Below the pieces are notes generated by a model. The model was not told the origin of the DNA. It did not search any database and saw nothing but the letters and a program-made list of their open reading frames with translations. Made by a program: the position numbers and the translations under genes. Positions 59,365 to 64,000 of a DNA stretch of 64,000 nt are shown one piece after another. This DNA comes from VXLM01 sp034421575. Lineage in GTDB: Bacteria; Chloroflexota; Dehalococcoidia; Lucifugimonadales; VXLM01. The stretch covers positions 22,127 to 86,126 of the forward strand of contig DAOUKG010000046.1 of the NCBI GenBank assembly GCA_034421575.1. Reading direction: 5' to 3'. Numbering within the stretch: position 1 is the stretch's first letter; each line of letters opens with the position of its first letter.

Positions 59365-60552
59365 CTACTCTGTCGGAGCGCCTCCAAGGACCTTGTAACC
59401 GTTATTGTCTTCGGTCCTCTCAGCCGTTGGGAGCACCTCCACGACAACATTGGAAAGGCCCACGACCTCGCCCCTGTCGTCGAAGCTGTAGTTTACCCCG
59501 ATAGCTCCACTCCAGCTTATATCGTAGAGACAGTCCCTGAAGCCGTCCGCGTCCTGGTCGTCACCCGTCCTCTTCAGACACTCGGCGGTGATATAGACAT
59601 CGTCGTAGGCCGAGCCGAGGTACCACGGCAGCGTAACTTGGCCGTAGCGGTCCCTGTAGCTTCCCAGGACCTCTTGCGCCTTGTTGTTTGCAGGATCGAG
59701 GTCAGCGGTGATGGCCTTCAGCCCGGTGGCCGCATCCCCGGCGATTCCGAGGGCCTCAGACCCGATAGGAACGACCTCGGAGTATATGGGCCCTTCGTAA
59801 CCCAATTCCCGGATCTGCTTGACGATAGTGCCGCCGCTGAATTCCCCTTGTGCCGCAATGTGAATGGCGTCGGGGCTTGCGTTCAGCAGCTTGGTCAGCT
59901 GGCTCCTGAAATCGGTGGTATCGGAGGCGTACTGCTCCGCAGCCACGACCTCTCCTCCACGCTTCTCGAACTGCGCGACGGATGCCCGCCTCACGCCCTC
60001 GGCGTAGTCGGTCGACTCGTTGATGGTGGCGAGCTTGCGTATTCCGTCCGCCCAGAGCACGTTGCCGGTGTCGATGCCAAGCTGGGCGTCGTTCATGGCT
60101 GTGCGGAAGATGTAGTCACCGGCCTCTGCGATGTCCGGGTTCGTTGCCAGTCCTGAGAACATCACCACACCGTCGGCCTCCGCGTGAGGCGCGGCTCCCA
60201 ACATCGCGCCGCTGCACGATGTGCCGAGGATGATCTTCACCCCGTCCACGTCAGTCAGCTTGTTGTAGGCCGTGATCGCGTCCTGGGCGCTGCACTTGGA
60301 GTCTTCGACGACAAGCTCCAACATGCGACCGTTAATCCCACCCGCGTCGTTGATCTCGGCTACAGCCAACTGCTTAGCATTGTTAGCCACTTGGCCGTAG
60401 GTCTCGCCGGGACCGGTAAGCGACTCCATCACGCCTATGCGAAACGGTTCTCCGTCTCCTTCATCTTCATCATCTCCGCATGCCACAACCACCGACGCCA
60501 GAACCGCCAGCAATCCTATTGCGACAATTCGTTTCCATGAGAATAATTGCAT
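59365..60552 (-). CDS. Branched-chain amino acid-type ABC transporter binding lipoprotein, copy 1
   Basis: The 395-residue protein has a lipoprotein signal with lipobox VVAC, then EPFRIGVMESLTGPGETYGQ, the LivK/ANF-receptor opening. DAIHIAAQGEFSGGTIVKQIRELG and LPWYLGSAYDDVYITAECL complete a Venus-flytrap fold. The ATG at 60552 has AAGGGGG 6 bases upstream; an extended frame adds 127 codons with no support. Cys pairs (DSKCSAQDA, LGTSCSGAM) may form a disulfide. It follows the paralogue by 164 bases. Ligand unknown; amides and amino acids are common. Confidence 0.92.
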   Translation of the reverse strand: MQLFSWKRIVAIGLLAVLASVVVACGDDEDEGDGEPFRIGVMESLTGPGETYGQVANNAKQLAVAEINDAGGINGRMLELVVEDSKCSAQDAITAYNKLTDVDGVKIILGTSCSGAMLGAAPHAEADGVVMFSGLATNPDIAEAGDYIFRTAMNDAQLGIDTGNVLWADGIRKLATINESTDYAEGVRRASVAQFEKRGGEVVAAEQYASDTTDFRSQLTKLLNASPDAIHIAAQGEFSGGTIVKQIRELGYEGPIYSEVVPIGSEALGIAGDAATGLKAITADLDPANNKAQEVLGSYRDRYGQVTLPWYLGSAYDDVYITAECLKRTGDDQDADGFRDCLYDISWSGAIGVNYSFDDRGEVVGLSNVVVEVLPTAERTEDNNGYKVLGGAPTE

Positions 60553-60716
60553 GACAAACCCCCTTTTCGTAAGGATGCTCTCTATGGGCCGATGCTTCCG
60601 ATACGTTTTATCACCGCTACGTGAGTCTTGCAAGTACGCACACGCGCTTAATGGAGGGTATCTTTCACCATGCACGGCATAAGGGTGTAACGCGCCAGGA
60701 TCGCGCGCCGCAGAAT

Positions 60717-61901
60717 CTACTCGGGTTGACCGCCGCTCAGAACCCTGTACCCAAAGTTCTCCTCCGTCCTCTCGGCCGGGGGAAGGACCTCCACGACCGC
60801 CCTGGAGAGGCCTACAACCTCTCCGTCGGAATCGAAGCTGTAGTTGTTGCCGATGGCGCCGCTCCACGTGATGTCGTAGAGACAGTCGCGGAACCCATCG
60901 GCGTCCTGGTCGTCTCCGGTCTGTTTGAGGCACTCCGCCGTTATGTAGACATCGTCATAGGCAGACCCGAGATGCCACGGCAGGGTCAGGTAGTTGTATT
61001 GCGCCCTGAATTTGGCGAGAACTTCCTGGGCTTTCTCATTGTTGGGATCGGGAGCCGCCGTAATGGCCTTGATGCCGGTAGCCGCGCCGTCGGCAATGTC
61101 GAGAGAGGTCTTTCCGACCGTGATAGTCTCGCCGTAAATCGGACCTTCATATCCCAACTCTCTGGCCTGCTTGATGATAGTGCCGGCTGAAAACTCGGAC
61201 TGGGGCGCCAGGTGGATTGCGTCCGGATTCGCACCGATCAGCTTTGTGAGTTGAGACCTGAAATCGGTCACATCACTCCCGTACCGCTCCGCGGCAATTA
61301 CGGCGCCTCCGAGTTTCTCGAATTGTTCCACTGAGGTGCGTCTGACGCCCTCCGCGTAGTCCGTCTCCTCGGTGATGGTGGCAAGATTGCGGATCCCATC
61401 GCCCCAGAGAACGTTTCCGGTGTTTATCCCCACCTCGATATCGCTGATTTGAGTTCGGAAGATATAGTCGCCCGCGTCTGCTATGTCAGGGTTGCTGGCC
61501 AGCCCGGAGAAGAGAACCACACCGTCTTCCTCCGCCTGTGGTGCGACTCCCAGCATCGCTCCGCTGCAAGACGTGCCGAGGATGATCTTCATCCCGTTCA
61601 CGTCGGTGAGCTTGTTGTAGGCTTGGATGGCGTCCTGTGCGCTGCACTTTGAGTCTTCGATGACGAGCTCCAACATGCGCCCGTCGATGCCCCCGGCTTC
61701 ATTGATCTCGTCCGCGGCCATTTGTTTGGCGCGAACCGCCACGTTGCCGTAGGTCTCACCGGGGCCGGTCACGGATTCCATCACACCGATTCGGAACGGG
61801 TTCTCCTCCCCATCGTCGGAGCCTCCACAGGCGACGACAATCACGAGGAGGGCTGTGATAAGTCCCCAGCCGACGATCTGCGTCCAAGATGGCAGTTTCA
61901 T
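60717..61901 (-). CDS. Branched-chain amino acid-type ABC transporter binding lipoprotein, copy 2
   Basis: The 394-residue protein is closely similar to copy 1 over its full length, sharing FRIGVMES, DSKCSAQDAI, LGTSCSGAMLG and the C-terminal AYDDVYITAECLKQTGDDQD. The lipobox is VVAC. AGGGAG lies 6 bases before the ATG. It is the first gene of the operon and diverges from rnd, with its promoter in the 231-base spacer 61902-62132. The two copies could give the transporter two ligand specificities. Confidence 0.92.
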   Translation of the reverse strand: MKLPSWTQIVGWGLITALLVIVVACGGSDDGEENPFRIGVMESVTGPGETYGNVAVRAKQMAADEINEAGGIDGRMLELVIEDSKCSAQDAIQAYNKLTDVNGMKIILGTSCSGAMLGVAPQAEEDGVVLFSGLASNPDIADAGDYIFRTQISDIEVGINTGNVLWGDGIRNLATITEETDYAEGVRRTSVEQFEKLGGAVIAAERYGSDVTDFRSQLTKLIGANPDAIHLAPQSEFSAGTIIKQARELGYEGPIYGETITVGKTSLDIADGAATGIKAITAAPDPNNEKAQEVLAKFRAQYNYLTLPWHLGSAYDDVYITAECLKQTGDDQDADGFRDCLYDITWSGAIGNNYSFDSDGEVVGLSRAVVEVLPPAERTEENFGYRVLSGGQPE

Positions 61902-62132
61902 GAACTACTCCCTTTAGAGTACGGTCAAATCATTCCCTGCAACGCGCGACGAGTCATGACGCTGTGGTCTCTAACTCTTCAAGTCCGCTTTCAAGGAAAA
62001 AGCGGACAAGGCAACCCATGCAGGGTGATATCCCCTTCTCTGGGAATTATACCGCACATGACTCAGAAAACGGCCCTTGCAGCGCGAGTACATGCCCATC
62101 GCAAGGAGTGGTTGTGGTAAACTCCCGCGTCG

Positions 62133-63341
62133 ATGAGCAGCGATAACACGAGTTCGCGGAAGGGAAGGACCTCCGCGACCTCACGCGAGCGGAAGCGCTC
62201 CAAGACAGCGGACTACGAAGTCGTCACCGACGGTGAGCGTCTTTCCCGGGTCATGCGCCGGATTTCACGGGAGCGTCGCATCGGATTCGATCTCGAATCG
62301 AACGGTTTCTTCCGTTACCCGGAACGCATCTGCCTCCTTCAGCTTTGGGCTGCCGGACGTGCATACCTGATCGACCCGATCGCCATTGAGGACATGAGTC
62401 CGCTTGGGGAGGTCCTGGCGAATCCTTCGGTTGAGACCGTGCTGCATTCCGGCGATCACGACATCCGAAGCCTCGACCGCGACTGGGGCTTTCGCGTCGG
62501 AAACCTGTTCGACACGAGCATTGCCGCTGCCTTCGTGGGGAGCGAGCGACTCGGCCTCGTGTCCACCCTTCAGGACTTCTTGAATGTCACCATCCCTAAA
62601 GAGAAGAACATCCAGCGCTCCGATTGGTCGATCCGTCCCCTGAGCGACTCGGCGCTCGCATACGCAGCCGGGGACGTGCGGCACCTTTTCGGTCTGCGCG
62701 ACAGGCTTGTCGACGAGCTTCGAAGGTTGGGTCGCACCGTCTGGGTCAAGGAAGAGTGCGACCGGCTAGCGAAGATTCGGTACCGCGCTCCCGACCCGGA
62801 GTTGGCGGTCTTCTCCGTGAAAGGATCGCGAGACCTCGACGGTCGCGGGCTCGCCATCCTCAAGTCGCTGTTGGAGTTCCGGGAGCGACACGCGCTCCGA
62901 CTGGGGCGTCCCCATTTTCGCGTAATCCAGGATGCCGTGTTGGTATCCCTTGCGTCGGAGCCCGGTTCAGACCTGCGCGAGGTGCGAGGCCTGGGAATGT
63001 TCGGACGGGGCAGGTTGGCGGCAGGAGTCCGAGACGCCATCAAGAAGGGCAAGGCCGCCCAGCCTCTCCAAAGGCCGCGTCAGCCACGCGGCAGGCGGCT
63101 CTCCCGCGCCGAGCGCGCGAAAGTGAGTCAGCGACTGGACAAGCTCAAGGCGTGGCGTTCCGAACACGCAAAACGACTATCCCTGGCAGTGGGCCTCATC
63201 TGGCCAATGGCGAGTCTCCAGAGGCTGGCATCCTTTCCCAATGACCTGGAGACCGAACTTCATGCCCCTGAAATAAGGCGGTGGCAGCGGGAGGAGTTCG
63301 AGAACTCGCTTCGGCAACTGGTCGCCCAAGAGCGTTGGTGA
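62133..63341 (+). CDS. rnd: Ribonuclease D
   Basis: The 402-residue 3'-5' exonuclease trims tRNA precursors. The DEDD motifs are IGFDLESNGFF (about 50-60, Asp and Glu), LHSGDHDIRSLDRD (about 103-116) and DSALAYAAGDVRHLFGLRD (about 172-190, Tyr and Asp). HRDC-like helices follow (about 230-300). The N-terminal 28 residues are Ser/Arg-rich and may be disordered. ATG 62133; no strong ribosome site, so a later start is possible. The last 60 residues have no known role. Confidence 0.9.
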   Translation: MSSDNTSSRKGRTSATSRERKRSKTADYEVVTDGERLSRVMRRISRERRIGFDLESNGFFRYPERICLLQLWAAGRAYLIDPIAIEDMSPLGEVLANPSVETVLHSGDHDIRSLDRDWGFRVGNLFDTSIAAAFVGSERLGLVSTLQDFLNVTIPKEKNIQRSDWSIRPLSDSALAYAAGDVRHLFGLRDRLVDELRRLGRTVWVKEECDRLAKIRYRAPDPELAVFSVKGSRDLDGRGLAILKSLLEFRERHALRLGRPHFRVIQDAVLVSLASEPGSDLREVRGLGMFGRGRLAAGVRDAIKKGKAAQPLQRPRQPRGRRLSRAERAKVSQRLDKLKAWRSEHAKRLSLAVGLIWPMASLQRLASFPNDLETELHAPEIRRWQREEFENSLRQLVAQERW

Positions 63342-63467
63342 GGTGATATAGCACCAGTTCCATTTGGATATGACAGCTAAATCGAGAAGCGGGTATCCCC
63401 TCTCCCGTCGTGGGCTGACAGGGGTAGGTAAAACGGGATTGCAGCTATGATCCGGCCACCGCAATCC

Positions 63468-63641
63468 TGTCATTCCGAGCGCAGCGAGGAATCTAAAATC
63501 CATAACCGCAAGACCGGACGGCCAGTGTCACGCTTCTCATCATGACCAACAGTCAAACCGGGTAAGAATTTCCGTGTCAGCTTTACGTTGTGACAGACAT
63601 TTTAGATTCTTCGACTCCGCTGCGCTCCGCTCAGAATGACA
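63468..63641. mobile_element. Inverted-repeat unit with TGTCATTC ends
   Basis: TGTCATTCCGAGCGCAGCGA continuing GGAATCTAAAAT at the left is mirrored by ATTTTAGATTCTTCGACTCC, then GCTGCGCTCCGCTCAGAATGACA in two stretches, at the right. The arms are similar, but the right arm is longer by about ten bases. The 110-base centre is non-coding. It resembles widespread bacterial palindromic units and carries no transposase. Confidence 0.5.
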
Positions 63642-63767
63642 GTGGTGGGGTTGCTCGCAGGTTCATGGAGAGTGGGTGGATGGTCAAATACCTAGCCCTC
63701 TCCCGTCGTGGGAGAGGGCTAGGGTGAGGGTGTGCTTCGATAGGTCAGTCAAAACCATGTGGAACCG

Positions 63768-63894
63768 GTACTGGTACCAGTTCCATCTGAAAGTGATAAA
63801 TCACAACCGTTACCCGTCATTCCGGCGAAGGCCGGAATCCAGATCGTGGGTAGTGCAGAGAACCGTCATAACCATCTGGAAACGGTACTAGTAC
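63768..63894. mobile_element. Inverted-repeat unit with GTACT ends
   Basis: GTACTGGTACCAGTTCCATC at the left resembles the reverse complement of CATCTGGAAACGGTACTAGT followed by AC at the right, with several mismatches over about 23 bases. The centre carries the hairpin CATTCCGGCGAAGGCCGGAA. At 127 bp it is about the size of the other elements in this window. Confidence 0.45.
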
Positions 63895-64000
63895 TTAGTT
63901 TCATAATTGAGAGTAACGTATTTTAAGGCTTCCGGGCCCAACAACGCACTTGGTCCACTCGAATGGGACTGGACTCTCATTGCGCGCATCGGTGAAGCGG

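Larger units (their letters stand above)
63342..64000. repeat. Gene-free right end made of repeat units
   Basis: This 659-base stretch has no supported gene. It holds the inverted-repeat unit 63468-63641, the CTCTCCCGTCGTGGGAGAGG hairpin with GCTAGGGTGAGGG at about 63700-63733, and the element 63768-63894. ACCAGTTCCATTTGG at 63354 resembles ACCAGTTCCATCTGA at 63776. The last 100 bases, with ATTTTAAGG then a G+C-rich stretch, show nothing recognisable. Confidence 0.5.

Noticed and set aside
60553..60933. Upstream extension of the first binding-protein frame
   Set aside because: It would precede the lipoprotein signal by 127 residues and overlaps the other paralogue's end; the ATG at 60552 has a strong ribosome site.

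Overview
The window is a G+C-rich bacterial chromosome segment with dense housekeeping genes, no phage and no recognised transposase. The gene mix points to Chloroflexota, probably a SAR202-like Dehalococcoidia lineage: a luciferase-like flavin oxidoreductase, an enolase-superfamily enzyme, RraA-like and NHL-propeller genes, an HspR-DnaJ pair, and many intergenic palindromic repeats. That assignment is inference from gene content; no rRNA is present.

Layout, left to right. 1-9.3 kb: a partial peptide-type solute-binding lipoprotein, an LLM oxidoreductase, a P-loop protein, a CCA-adding-type nucleotidyltransferase, bcp, prkA and a six-helix membrane protein. 9.7-23.2 kb: one long minus-strand polysaccharide locus, read from wzm (23171) through an ABC ATPase fused to a plant-type leucine-rich-repeat domain, two tandem methyltransferase-glycosyltransferase-glycosyltransferase giants, a heparinase II/III-like lipoprotein, wecB, wecC and a GT4. 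23.3-26.7 kb: a HesB-like protein without cysteines, a MetE-C-like enzyme, hspR, a CbpA-type dnaJ and divergent hsp20. 26.7-28.1 kb: speD-speB polyamine genes. 28.4-33.8 kb: tRNA-Thr, tRNA-Tyr, tRNA-Thr, tuf, rpmG, secE, nusG, rplK, rplA, L10 leader, rplJ, rplL. 34.1-43.5 kb: a catabolic-looking set (RraA-like, cupin, D-2-hydroxyacid-dehydrogenase-like, enolase superfamily, MDR dehydrogenase, two tandem NHL proteins). 43.8-55.1 kb: ubiE/menG, nnr, ABM monooxygenase, an alcohol dehydrogenase, clpC, methylmalonyl-CoA epimerase and B12-binding subunit, a thioredoxin-like lipoprotein, an EamA protein and nhaA. 55.2-63.3 kb: a branched-chain amino-acid-type ABC system (livF, livG, livM, livH, two binding proteins) and a divergent RNase D gene. 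63.3-64 kb: repeats only.

How the parts may work together. WecB and WecC would supply UDP-ManNAcA. The GT4 and the two giant glycosyltransferases would build and possibly methylate a uronate-containing glycan. Wzm and the ATPase-LRR fusion would export it, and the heparinase-like lipoprotein could trim it by beta-elimination. The LRR fusion is the most unusual item: it occupies the place where Wzt proteins carry their glycan-recognition domain, its repeats look like those of secreted proteins, and the ATPase has Gln in place of the H-loop His. A second theme is small non-autonomous elements with terminal inverted repeats, at least three families, sitting in promoters and between genes. A third is a possible HspR circuit: hspR lies next to dnaJ, and a HAIR-like operator overlaps the predicted clpC promoter.
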